Source: Chloroflexota bacterium
Lineage (GTDB): Bacteria > Chloroflexota > Anaerolineae > CG2-30-64-16
Assembly (NCBI GenBank): GCA_029555885.1
Contig: JAKPQT010000290.1
Span: 1-11,461, forward strand
Direction of reading: 5' to 3'
DNA length: 11,461 nucleotides
Shown: positions 1 through 5,897 of the stretch, piece after piece
Numbering within the stretch: position 1 is the first letter of the stretch
How the letters are laid out: the number at the start of each line of letters is the position of its first letter
Program-made: the position numbers and the translations under genes
The notes under the pieces: generated by a model
The model's database searches: none
Told to the model about the DNA's origin: nothing
What the model saw: only the letters and a program-made list of their open reading frames with translations

Positions 1-2
1 TC

Positions 3-212
3 GGTCCCTTCTGGCTCAGCGAGGATGCAGTCGGGGACATGGTTGCTGAGAGCCTACGCTTTCGTGACGGAAGAGTTTGCAGGCTTGAAGCGTTCTCTAT
101 CATGCCTAATCACGTCCACCTTGTCCTGGCGCCACTGCAGAAAGCTGATGGCGAATTTCACGCCTTGCCTACCATCCTACATTCCCTTAAGGAGGGTTCG
201 ACAGCGTTTTAG
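3..212 (+). pseudogene. REP-associated tyrosine transposase (Y1/HUH) fragment
   Basis: This is an open frame that enters from the left edge and ends at TAG 210-212. It encodes about 69 residues containing EAFSIMPNHVHLVL, the HUH (His-hydrophobic-His) metal-binding motif of the Y1 transposase family (IS200/IS605 and RAYT type), followed by LPTILHSLK, the helix that normally precedes the catalytic tyrosine. RAYT proteins cut and join single-stranded DNA at REP palindromes. The usual continuation of the family (a YTAxxxN-type helix and a WQ/D-rich end) is missing. After LHSLK the frame runs into the left inverted repeat of the adjacent insertion sequence and stops within about 20 bases. No downstream half is visible right of the element. 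The gene is therefore broken. Its true start lies outside the window. Confidence 0.75.
192..202 (+). repeat. Left outer terminal inverted repeat of the IS
   Basis: GAGGGTTCGAC is matched by the exact reverse complement at 2069-2079. The RAYT fragment reads into this repeat and ends just inside it, which supports placing the element boundary here. Confidence 0.65.
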
Positions 213-365
213 CGCGATTACGCCCTCTCGTAATCGCGTCGTAATCGCGTTTCGGCGGTTGGAGCGCCAACCGTAATCGGGTCAAAACGCGGTTACGATT
301 TTGGCCCGGTGCGCCGGGCCTGGTTACGGCGCGATTACGGTGGTCCGAAGCCAGCCGTAAACGCG
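213..365. repeat. Left subterminal repeat array of the IS
   Basis: Copies of a 10-bp motif occur at 213-222 (CGCGATTACG), 229-238 and 240-249 (CGTAATCGCG) and 330-339 (CGCGATTACG). Variants lie at 272-281, 288-297 and 356-365. The first two copies face each other across 6 bases and form a perfect 10-bp hairpin (213-238). Two further hairpins with 7-bp stems and 4-base loops lie between the copies: 256-273 (CGGTTGG/CCAACCG) and 303-320 (GGCCCGG/CCGGGCC). Such clustered motifs near IS ends are usually transposase binding sites. That role is inferred here. Confidence 0.6.
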
Positions 366-415
366 ATGACACTTTTCTCAGTGCTCGCCATGCTCAGCTT
401 TTGGGCTAGAATGGG

Positions 416-431
416 GGTTGAGCAACGCCCC
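416..431 (+). repeat. Left inner inverted repeat flanking the transposase gene
   Basis: GGTTGAGCAACGCCCC is the exact reverse complement of 1983-1998. It lies 25 bp upstream of the transposase start. The core GTTGAGCAAC is itself palindromic, so part of the match is self-symmetry, but the CGCCCC extension is shared only between the two copies. Confidence 0.7.
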
Positions 432-456
432 TGCACACCCGAAAAGGAGTCTGAAC

Positions 457-1956
457 ATGACGAGCACCTCTATTCTACCCTGGTTTGGCCGCCTGACACA
501 GCTTGTGCGGCCCGGTCGGCCGTGGGTTCGCCCAGATCTGCACACCCTGGGCGCCCACCCGGATCGTTTACCACCGTTCGTGCAGGCATCGGTGGTGGCC
601 CAGCGCTACCTTGACCTCCTCAGCCCCCTGGCCTGGGATCGCTTCCCCGAGCGCAACCTGGCCTGGCGGCCGGCGCCCGTCCCCTATGCGGCGCTGGCCG
701 CCGCGTGCCTGATCAAGCTCGACCAGCAGCTTGTTTCAATGGGCCGCCTGCGGCAATACCTGGTTGACAATCCGGCGCTGATCTGGCTCTGCGGCTTCCC
801 CCTCCAGCCCGCTGCCGGCGCCCCCTGTGGTTTTGACCCGGACGCCAGTTTGCCCACCGCGCGGCATCTGACGCGCATGCTGCGCGAACTACCGGCGGAC
901 GCCCTGCAGTTTTTACTCACCAGCAGTGTGGCTGTGCTGCAGGCTGAACTGGCCCCCTGCGGCGTGCACCTCGGCGAATGCATCGCCGTCGACACCAAGC
1001 ACATCATCGCGTGGGTCAAGGAGAACAACCCCAAGGCCTACGTCAGCAACCGCTACGACAAGACCCAGCCGCCGGCCGGTGATCCCGACTGCAAACTGGG
1101 CTGCAAACGCCGCCATAACCGGCGAGCGCCGGGCACCGACGAACAGGCTGCCCCGCCGACGCCGGCCCAGAACCCGCGCGCCGCCAAGACCGTCGCCGTC
1201 GGCGAGTTCTATTGGGGGTATGCCTCCGGCGTCGTCGCCACCAAAGTGCCCGCGTGGGGCGAGTTCGTGCTCGCCGAGCTGACCCAGCCGTTCAACCAAC
1301 CGGACGTCTCGTACTTCGAACCGCTGCTGACGGCCACCGAACAGCGTCTGGGCTTCCGGCCGCCCTATGCGGCCTTCGATGCCGCCTTTGACGCCTTCTA
1401 CATCTATGAATACTTCGATCAGCCGCTCACCGACGCCCCGGATGCGCCCCACGGCTTCGCCGCCGTGCCCTTTTCCGGCCGGGGCGGCCATAAATTGCGC
1501 TTCAACGCCGAGGGTCAGCCCCTCTGCCAGGCGGAGCTGGCCATGCCGCCGCGCTACACGTTCCACAACAAGACCACCCGCGTCGCACACGACCGGATTC
1601 GCTACGCCTGTCCGCTGCGCTGGCCTGAACCCACAGCCGAAGCCTGCCCCGTCAACCACAAACAGTGGGCCAAAGGCGGTTGCACAACCACAATTCCGGC
1701 CAGTCGCGGCGCCCGCCTCCGCTATCAGCTCGACCGTGAGAGCGACGCCTACAAGGATGTCTACAAGCAGCGCACGGCCACCGAACGCATCAACAGCCAG
1801 GCCGTCGAACTGGGCATCGAACGGCCCCACCTGCGCAATGGCCAGGCCATCGCCCACCTGAACACGCTGATCTACATCCTGATCAACCTGCGCGCACTCC
1901 AACGCATCCGCCAACGCAAGGCCAATGGCGGCGGTACGTCGCCCAAAAATGCCTGA
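457..1956 (+). CDS. DDE transposase of the insertion sequence
   Basis: A 499-residue protein that probably catalyses cut and strand transfer of the element. The start is ATG 457, placed 7 bases behind an AAGGAG ribosome binding site at 444-449; a TTG 13 codons further upstream has no such site. The likely RNase H-fold acidic residues are D179 (IAVDTKHI), D308 or D312 (AAFDAAFDAFYIYEYF) and E443 in YKQRTATERIN, which fits the YxxRTxxER signature common in IS4/IS1182/IS5-type transposases. Residues 200-245 form a Pro/Arg-rich insert between the first two acidic positions. The C-terminal hydrophobic helix LNTLIYILINLRALQRI (468-484) is also usual for the group. The frame is intact with no internal stop, so the copy could be active. 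The acidic triad is inferred from spacing and motif, not from alignment. Confidence 0.85.
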   Translation: MTSTSILPWFGRLTQLVRPGRPWVRPDLHTLGAHPDRLPPFVQASVVAQRYLDLLSPLAWDRFPERNLAWRPAPVPYAALAAACLIKLDQQLVSMGRLRQYLVDNPALIWLCGFPLQPAAGAPCGFDPDASLPTARHLTRMLRELPADALQFLLTSSVAVLQAELAPCGVHLGECIAVDTKHIIAWVKENNPKAYVSNRYDKTQPPAGDPDCKLGCKRRHNRRAPGTDEQAAPPTPAQNPRAAKTVAVGEFYWGYASGVVATKVPAWGEFVLAELTQPFNQPDVSYFEPLLTATEQRLGFRPPYAAFDAAFDAFYIYEYFDQPLTDAPDAPHGFAAVPFSGRGGHKLRFNAEGQPLCQAELAMPPRYTFHNKTTRVAHDRIRYACPLRWPEPTAEACPVNHKQWAKGGCTTTIPASRGARLRYQLDRESDAYKDVYKQRTATERINSQAVELGIERPHLRNGQAIAHLNTLIYILINLRALQRIRQRKANGGGTSPKNA

Positions 1957-1982
1957 CCGGACCTGATTACCCCAACCAACCG

Positions 1983-1998
1983 GGGGCGTTGCTCAACC
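1983..1998 (-). repeat. Right inner inverted repeat flanking the transposase gene
   Basis: This is the exact reverse complement of 416-431, 26 bp after the transposase stop. In both copies a run of C or G extends the similarity beyond the 16 perfect bases. Confidence 0.7.
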
Positions 1999-2007
1999 TC
2001 CCCCAAT

Positions 2008-2079
2008 CGTAACCGCGTTTACACGAACCGTAATCGCGCCGTAATCGCGTCGTAACCCCAGAAACGCGGTCGAACCCTC
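2008..2079. repeat. Right subterminal repeats and outer terminal inverted repeat
   Basis: CGTAATCGCG occurs at 2029-2038 and 2040-2049, with variants at 2008-2017 (CGTAACCGCG) and 2051-2059 (CGTAACCCC). The outer inverted repeat GTCGAACCCTC follows at 2069-2079. Seen from the end inwards, the motif order mirrors the left end, but with fewer copies and without the two 7-bp hairpins. Confidence 0.65.
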
Positions 2080-2178
2080 TTCATGGGATTGTTACTTGTT
2101 CATCCTCGGCGCGATGACGCTGGTCCCCTCAATGGGCGTGGGTTTCAGTCCCCTGACGGGGATTCATGGGATTGTTAC
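2080..2178 (+). CRISPR. Remnant CRISPR array cut by the IS (about 1.5 repeats)
   Basis: A 37-bp repeat-like unit lies at 2142-2178. It begins GTTTCAGTCCCC, carries the short dyad TCCCC-TGAC-GGGGA in its 5' half and ends TTCATGGGATTGTTAC, an architecture typical of CRISPR direct repeats. Its last 16 bases recur exactly at 2080-2095, directly against the right end of the insertion sequence (identity continues one base further, a T, on both copies). The 46-bp segment between (2096-2141) has the size of a spacer. No third copy, leader or cas gene is visible in the window. Known: IS elements do land in CRISPR arrays. Inferred: this is the end of an array whose other part was lost. With only one full copy, another kind of direct repeat cannot be excluded. 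Confidence 0.5.
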
Positions 2179-2228
2179 TCTTCTCTCCGCTGACATTCCT
2201 GACGTTCAGGCGCCCGGCGCTGACAATT

Positions 2229-2272
2229 GCGTGCGCGAAAGCACGCGTTTGGGGCTTCCTGGCCCCCAAACG
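2229..2272. repeat. Two tandem hairpins in the gene-poor region
   Basis: GCGTGC and GCACGC at 2229-2246 form a 6-bp stem around GCGAAA. It is followed at once (sharing one base) by CGTTTGGGG and CCCCAAACG at 2246-2272, a perfect 9-bp stem with a 9-base loop. There is no T-run on either strand straight after, and no gene ends here, so a standard terminator role is not supported. They stand 2 bases before a larger palindrome and may belong to the same structure. Confidence 0.55.
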
Positions 2273-2273
2273 A

Positions 2274-2344
2274 CTTGACAGTCGCGTTATCGAGCGCGGC
2301 GTTCATCCGCTCTCCACGCTATCGCGCTCGATAACGCGGTCAAG
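2274..2344. repeat. Large near-perfect palindrome
   Basis: The 16-bp arm at 2283-2298 (CGCGTTATCGAGCGCG) is the exact reverse complement of 2323-2338. The symmetry continues outwards with CTTGAC 2274-2279 and GTCAAG 2339-2344, interrupted by a 3-base bulge, and inwards with GCGT/ACGC. The loop is about 13 bases. It is not tied to a gene end: the nearest gene stop (mug) lies about 295 bp away. Possible roles are a mobile-element end, a protein-binding palindrome or a recombination site; the sequence does not decide between them. Confidence 0.75.
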
Positions 2345-2638
2345 TGTGCGCCAGGGCTGATATTGCGCAGACCGGAGCCTGACGGCCGGTCTGTCCGGGG
2401 CTGTACGCGCGCTCGAGTTGTTAAGATTGGCGGCGTTAGCGGTCATCGCGGCGCCACCGCCGTCAGGCGCAAGGTCTGCACAACCCCCGTGCAAGATTGT
2501 CCTCTGCGAGTGCGAAGGGGGGGTGGGGCCATTTTCGCCGCGCTCGCAGGTGGCCGCGCTCGCACTTCTTGCTTTGCCGGGTACGGGCTCCGTCTGCCCA
2601 AGCCTGCGAGCACACTATACTGCACGGTTATGTCGGTG
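2345..2638. other. Gene-poor stretch with minor repeats
   Basis: No convincing reading frame is found on either strand. Visible items are a hairpin with an 8-bp stem at 2368-2393 (CAGACCGG/CCGGTCTG) and a direct repeat GCCGCGCTCGCA at 2537-2548 and 2553-2564. There is also an isolated TATACT at 2616-2621 that faces no plus-strand gene. The short open frames here lack ribosome binding sites and recognisable content. Confidence 0.5.
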
Positions 2639-3190
2639 TCAAGTGGTTTGTGCCGCCGCCTCCCGAAACTCCCGGTACACGCGCGCCAAGTCAGCGGGCG
2701 TATAGTGCGCGTTCAGCCCGCTCGGATTCGGCAGCACCCATAGCGCCGCCCCGGTCAGCCCCTCCCGCTGCCGTCCCAGCGTGGCCTGCGGACGCCGGAA
2801 TGCGGCCCGGTACGCGCTGATCCCTAACACGGCCACGGTGCGCGGGGCGTATTCTGCGACCTTCGCGACCAGCCGCTCGCCGCCCGCCAGGAGTTCCTCC
2901 GCGCGGAGCTCCGCGGCGGTCGCGGTCGCCCGCTCGACCAGGTTCGTGATGCCGTATCCGTGCAGGAGCAGCTCGCGCTCTTCATCTGGCCGCAGCACGC
3001 GCGGGGTGAACCCGGCCGCGTGCAGCGTGGGCCAGAACCGGTTGCCCGGCCGCGCAAAGTGATGGCCCGTGTAGCCGGAGTAGAGGCCCGGGTTGATGCC
3101 ACAGAACAACACGCGCAGCCCCGGCGCGATCACGTCCGGGACGTGGCGGCCGGCTGCGCTTTGCAGGTCGGCTCGGGTCGGTCCCTTCAT
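2639..3190 (-). CDS. mug: G/U(T) mismatch-specific DNA glycosylase
   Basis: A 183-residue protein of the Mug/TDG branch of the uracil-DNA glycosylase superfamily. It removes uracil (and related damaged bases) opposite guanine in double-stranded DNA, starting base excision repair. Motif 1 is GINPGL at residues 31-36, with Asn33 at the position that orients the catalytic water in Mug. It is followed by FARPGNRFWP (45-54), the substrate-pocket loop of this family. Motif 2 is LPNPSGLN (153-160), which wedges into the DNA. Length and collinearity match the E. coli enzyme (168 residues) with a short N-terminal extension. The start ATG lies 5 bases behind GGGAGAG. The gene stands alone and diverges from the desaturase gene. 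Nothing in the context suggests special regulation. Confidence 0.93.
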   Translation of the reverse strand: MKGPTRADLQSAAGRHVPDVIAPGLRVLFCGINPGLYSGYTGHHFARPGNRFWPTLHAAGFTPRVLRPDEERELLLHGYGITNLVERATATAAELRAEELLAGGERLVAKVAEYAPRTVAVLGISAYRAAFRRPQATLGRQREGLTGAALWVLPNPSGLNAHYTPADLARVYREFREAAAQTT

Positions 3191-3200
3191 GGCTCTCCCT

Positions 3201-3273
3201 CAACTTGCAACCTGCAACCTTCGAACCTCAAACGTCAACTAATCTTCAATCTTCAATCTGCAATCTTCAATCT
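3201..3273. repeat. Degenerate heptameric tandem repeats
   Basis: Seven-base units run through the gap between mug and the desaturase gene: CAACTTG, CAACCTG, CAACCTT, CGAACCT and CAAACGT from 3201, then, after a short phase break, AATCTTC at 3241, 3248, (AATCTGC) 3255 and 3262 with a partial fifth. Similar heptamer arrays are known between genes of cyanobacteria (STRR sequences) and appear in Chloroflexota. The array lies in the presumed leader of mug and just upstream of the desaturase promoter. Confidence 0.7.
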
Positions 3274-3308
3274 CCCGCCTCGCGCCATTTCGGGCAGTAT
3301 AGCACTTG

Positions 3309-3317
3309 TGGTATAAT
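3309..3317 (+). promoter_or_regulatory. Extended -10 promoter of the desaturase gene
   Basis: TGGTATAAT is a perfect extended -10 element (TGn plus TATAAT at 3312-3317). The base run at the -35 distance (TTCGGG at 3289-3294) is weak, as is common with extended -10 promoters. Transcription would begin near 3324, giving a leader of roughly 16 bases that is almost entirely the ribosome binding site. Confidence 0.65.
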
Positions 3318-3339
3318 GCAGGAAAGAGGAGGGTTGCCT

Positions 3340-4371
3340 ATGAACATTGACCTTGACAAGCTAAACTGGCAGAAACTGGTTGCGCCGTATGCCAAAGCTG
3401 ACCTGCGGCAGGCCATCTGGCAGCTCGTCAATACCGTCATCCCCTTCGTCGCGCTGTGGGGCGTGATGCTGTGGACCGTGACCTCGATGAGTCCCCGCAT
3501 CCCCTACTGGGCGACGCTTCTGCTCGCCATCCCCACCGCCGGGTTCATGGTGCGCACGTTCATCATTTTCCACGACTGCTGTCACGGCTCGTTCTTTAAG
3601 TCGAAGCGGGCCAACGAGGTTGTCGGCTCGGCGCTTGGCGTGCTGACATTCACGCCATTCTACGAGTGGCGCCACGCCCACGCCATTCACCACGCGACCG
3701 CCGGCAACATCGACAAGCGCAACGTCGGCGACGTGCCGACCATGACGGTGCAGGAGTATCTCGCCGCGCCGTGGTACACCCGCGTGGGCTATCGCATCAT
3801 GCGCCAGCCGCTGATCCTCTTCACGGTCGGCTCCGCGATCATGTTCCTGGTCGTGCACCGCTTCCCACCCAAGCACTCGGAACGTCGCGAGCGGCTCAGC
3901 GTACACCTGACGAACCTGGGACTGTTGGTCCTCTTCGGCGGCCTGATGCTGCTCTTCGGTTGGAAGGCGGTACTGTCTGTACTGCTGCCGGTCGCGATTC
4001 TGGCCTCGGCAGCCGGCGTGTGGCTGTTCTATGTCCAGCACCAGTTCGAGGGCGTCTATTGGGAGACGAAGGACCGGTGGAGCTTCGTGCGCGCGGGGAT
4101 GCAGGGCAGCTCGTTCTACAAGCTGCCGCGCGTGCTCCAGTGGTTCACGGGCAACATCGGCTTCCACCACATCCACCACCTGAGCCCGAAGATTCCGAAC
4201 TACCGGCTGGAGCAGTGCTTCCGCGCGACGCCCGCGTTCCAGATCCGGCCATTGGGCATCCTTCACAGCCTGAAGGGCGTCCGCCTGCATCTCATCGACG
4301 ACGCCACGCGGCAGTTGGTCGGTTGGGAGGCGCTGCGCAAGTACCGGACCGGCCAACAGCCTGCCAAGTAG
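3340..4371 (+). CDS. Membrane fatty-acid desaturase (acyl-lipid, omega-6/DesA-like)
   Basis: A 343-residue di-iron integral membrane desaturase, which inserts a double bond into a fatty acyl chain using O2 and reduced ferredoxin or cytochrome. The three histidine boxes are in order: HDCCH at 78-82 (in FHDCCHGSFF), HAHAIHH at 112-118 and HHIHH at 276-280 (in GFHHIHHLSPKIPNY). QHQFEG at 233-238 is also typical. Hydrophobic segments lie near 28-48, 56-77, 156-172, 190-206 and 210-231, fitting the usual four-helix plus peripheral layout. The start ATG 3340 is preceded by AGAGGAGGG at 3325-3333. A possible ATG at 3316 falls inside the -10 box, and the open frame further upstream reads the heptamer repeats, so both were rejected. 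The gene is single, followed by a palindromic hairpin. Position specificity and substrate cannot be read from the sequence. It implies an aerobic or microaerobic host. Confidence 0.92.
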   Translation: MNIDLDKLNWQKLVAPYAKADLRQAIWQLVNTVIPFVALWGVMLWTVTSMSPRIPYWATLLLAIPTAGFMVRTFIIFHDCCHGSFFKSKRANEVVGSALGVLTFTPFYEWRHAHAIHHATAGNIDKRNVGDVPTMTVQEYLAAPWYTRVGYRIMRQPLILFTVGSAIMFLVVHRFPPKHSERRERLSVHLTNLGLLVLFGGLMLLFGWKAVLSVLLPVAILASAAGVWLFYVQHQFEGVYWETKDRWSFVRAGMQGSSFYKLPRVLQWFTGNIGFHHIHHLSPKIPNYRLEQCFRATPAFQIRPLGILHSLKGVRLHLIDDATRQLVGWEALRKYRTGQQPAK

Positions 4372-4393
4372 GCGTACTCTGTTCGTGCGGCGG

Positions 4394-4423
4394 AATGGGA
4401 CGCTGATCTATCAGCGTTCCATT
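4394..4423 (+). terminator. Hairpin downstream of the desaturase gene (short palindromic element)
   Basis: AATGGGACGCTGAT (4394-4407) pairs with ATCAGCGTTCCATT (4410-4423) in a 14-bp stem; the single mismatch in DNA becomes a G-U pair in RNA. It is followed by TTTCT and begins 22 bases after the desaturase stop, so it could end transcription. A second small hairpin (TGGCCC/GGGCCA, 4429-4443) follows. The arms are a variant of those of the longer palindromic elements at 4570, 7417 and 9486, so it may be a shortened member of that family doing terminator duty. Confidence 0.55.
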
Positions 4424-4865
4424 TTCTATGGCCCGACGGGCCATTCGACGGCCCCTCACTCGGGGCATTGGATCGAGACGTACAGCAGCCACTCGTCCAA
4501 ATCTTACCCAGGCCCTCCCCTTCACCTCACGTCTCTCTCGCGCCCCAGCTGGCGACGTGGGCACGGATTAATAGAACGCTGATACACGCTGATGATCATG
4601 ATTGCCATGATATTCATTTATGCTGGCTTCATCAGTACACTCAGTCTCGCCGGCACAGTTGATCCAATTATCCGAAAGATCATGACTCTCAGCGTCCATC
4701 AGCGTTCTATTCGACCTTCGGATACCCGACGCCATTGTATTGGGGGCTGCCCGCCAGCGCAAGCCTTTTAAGATGGCCTTAACGTCGGACATAGGTTGCG
4801 CTAAAGTCAGGCGCACGCGCATACGGTAATCTGCACGCGGCGTCATTGATAGAGGAGAGCAAGCC
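4424..4865. other. Non-coding gap between desaturase and ABC exporter
   Basis: The stretch holds the small hairpin at 4429-4443 and the palindromic element at 4570-4711. The remaining 154 bases before the exporter operon must contain its promoter, but I see no convincing -35/-10 pair. The ribosome binding site AGGAG lies at 4853-4857. Short open frames here lack coding character. Confidence 0.5.
4570..4711. repeat. Palindromic element B of the CTGAT-repeat family
   Basis: The perfect 14-bp end arms are AATAGAACGCTGAT (4570-4583) and ATCAGCGTTCTATT (4698-4711). Similarity between the arms goes on for about 20 more bases (ACGCTGA, then TCATGAT). In the left arm the core (C/A)TGAT recurs at 4579, 4589, 4598 and 4607, that is every 9-10 bases. 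The centre is an unrelated, AT-richer stretch of about 65 bases. No open frame spans it. Confidence 0.75.
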
Positions 4866-5897
4866 TTGCTTCCTACACCCATAGCATCCGACCGGCCCGC
4901 ACCGCCCCAGCCCGGCGAACTCACGGCGCCGATCGTCGGCGCTTCGCCGATGATCGTCGCCCGGGGCCTGACCAAGCAGTTCATCGGCGGCAGCGGCGTC
5001 TTCGATATCGACCTGACCGTCCCGCGCGGCGGGCTGTTCGGCTTCATCGGGCCGAGCGGCTGCGGCAAGACCACCACCGTGCGCCTGCTGACCGGCATCT
5101 ACGAGCCGTCAGCGGGCGGCGTCTCCGTGATGGGCAGCCACCCGCTGCGCTTTACGCAGGCGCAGCGCACCCGCATCGGCTACATGCCGCAGCATTCGGT
5201 GCTCAGTCCCGACCTGACCGTGTGGGAGAACCTCAACTTCTTCACGTCGGTCTACGGCATGAACTTTCGCCGCAAGGACCGGCTGATGGAGCTGCTGGAG
5301 TTCGTGGAGTTGGTCGAGCACCGCGATAAGCTGGTGCGCCAGATCTCGGGCGGCATGCAGCGTCGCGTGGGCCTCGCCGCGACCCTGGTCCACAGCCCCG
5401 ACCTGCTGTTCCTGGACGAGCCGACCGCGGGCATCGACCCGGTGCTGCGGCGTAAGTTCTGGGACCATTTCAAGCAGTTGCAGAGCGAGGGCCGCACGCT
5501 GTTCGTGACCACGCAGTACGTGGGCGAGGCGGTCTACTGCGACCTCGTGGGCGTGATGGCCGACGGCTACCTGCGCGTGCTGGACACGCCAGACGGCCTG
5601 CGCCGCCGCGCGCAGGGCGGGGCCGATGCGGTGGACATGACCACGGAGACACGGTTGGATGCGGCGACGCTCGGCCAGTTGCTGACCGTCGAAGGCGTGA
5701 AGAGCATCAGCCGGGTGGCAAATACGTCGCTGCGCATCCAGGTGGAGGACGCCGCGACTGCCATCCCGGAGATCGTGGACTGGTGCCGCGAACATCAGAT
5801 CGAGGTGACATCGGTGCAGCAGTACGTCCCGCCGTTCGACGATGTGTTTGTGGAGCTGATGAGGCAGGAGCGAAGCCATGAGCAGCAAGCGGCGTAA
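4866..5897 (+). CDS. ABC exporter ATP-binding protein (DrrA/CcmA-type)
   Basis: A 343-residue ATPase that powers the permease encoded next to it, probably exporting a hydrophobic compound or lipid. Motifs in order: Walker A GPSGCGKTT (62-70), Q-loop Q109 (YMPQHSVL), signature ISGGMQRR (160-167), Walker B LLFLDEPT (180-187). The switch (H-loop) position reads TTQYVGEA, with Gln217 in place of the usual His, a substitution also found in the DrrA drug-resistance group. Residues from about 255 form the C-terminal regulatory domain typical of these ATPases, ending in PPFDDVFVELM. The start is TTG 4866, 8 bases behind AGGAG; an in-frame ATG at 4950 has no ribosome binding site and would shorten the N-terminus before the first strand. 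The first 28 residues are Pro/Ala-rich and unusual. Substrate is unknown. Confidence 0.88.
   Translation: MLPTPIASDRPAPPQPGELTAPIVGASPMIVARGLTKQFIGGSGVFDIDLTVPRGGLFGFIGPSGCGKTTTVRLLTGIYEPSAGGVSVMGSHPLRFTQAQRTRIGYMPQHSVLSPDLTVWENLNFFTSVYGMNFRRKDRLMELLEFVELVEHRDKLVRQISGGMQRRVGLAATLVHSPDLLFLDEPTAGIDPVLRRKFWDHFKQLQSEGRTLFVTTQYVGEAVYCDLVGVMADGYLRVLDTPDGLRRRAQGGADAVDMTTETRLDAATLGQLLTVEGVKSISRVANTSLRIQVEDAATAIPEIVDWCREHQIEVTSVQQYVPPFDDVFVELMRQERSHEQQAA

Larger units (their letters stand above)
192..2079 (+). mobile_element. Insertion sequence with one DDE transposase and repeat-rich ends
   Basis: The outer boundaries are set by an 11-bp inverted repeat, GAGGGTTCGAC at 192-202 and GTCGAACCCTC at 2069-2079. 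It continues imperfectly inwards, with GCGTTT next to both copies. Inside lie arrays of a 10-bp motif (CGTAATCGCG or its complement) on both sides, then a second perfect 16-bp inverted pair, GGTTGAGCAACGCCCC at 416-431 and its complement at 1983-1998, which closely flanks the single transposase gene. No target-site duplication is visible at either the outer or the inner boundary. The true ends could be the outer pair (about 1.89 kb) or the inner pair (about 1.6 kb). The family is not firmly recognised; an IS4/IS1182-like DDE element is the best guess. Confidence 0.75.

Noticed and set aside
913..1914. Long minus-strand open frame opposite the transposase gene
   Set aside because: It is antisense to a recognisable DDE transposase in high-GC DNA, where shadow frames are common. 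It has no ribosome binding site and no recognisable domain.
180..2090. Target-site duplication around the insertion sequence
   Set aside because: I compared the bases outside both the outer and the inner inverted repeats and found no convincing matching pair.
2616..2621. TATACT as a promoter -10 element
   Set aside because: There is no fitting -35 and no plus-strand gene follows; the next gene runs on the minus strand and ends here.
2345..2638. A tRNA or other RNA gene in the gap before mug
   Set aside because: No cloverleaf arms or T-loop consensus could be found. Only short hairpins and a direct repeat are present.
3205..3339. N-terminal extension of the desaturase from an ATG at 3205
   Set aside because: It would translate the heptamer repeats and the promoter. 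ATG 3340 has an ideal ribosome binding site and follows the -10 box.
3361..4356. Long minus-strand open frame opposite the desaturase gene
   Set aside because: The plus strand carries all three histidine boxes in frame with a good promoter and ribosome binding site. The reverse frame is low in hydrophobic structure and is a shadow.
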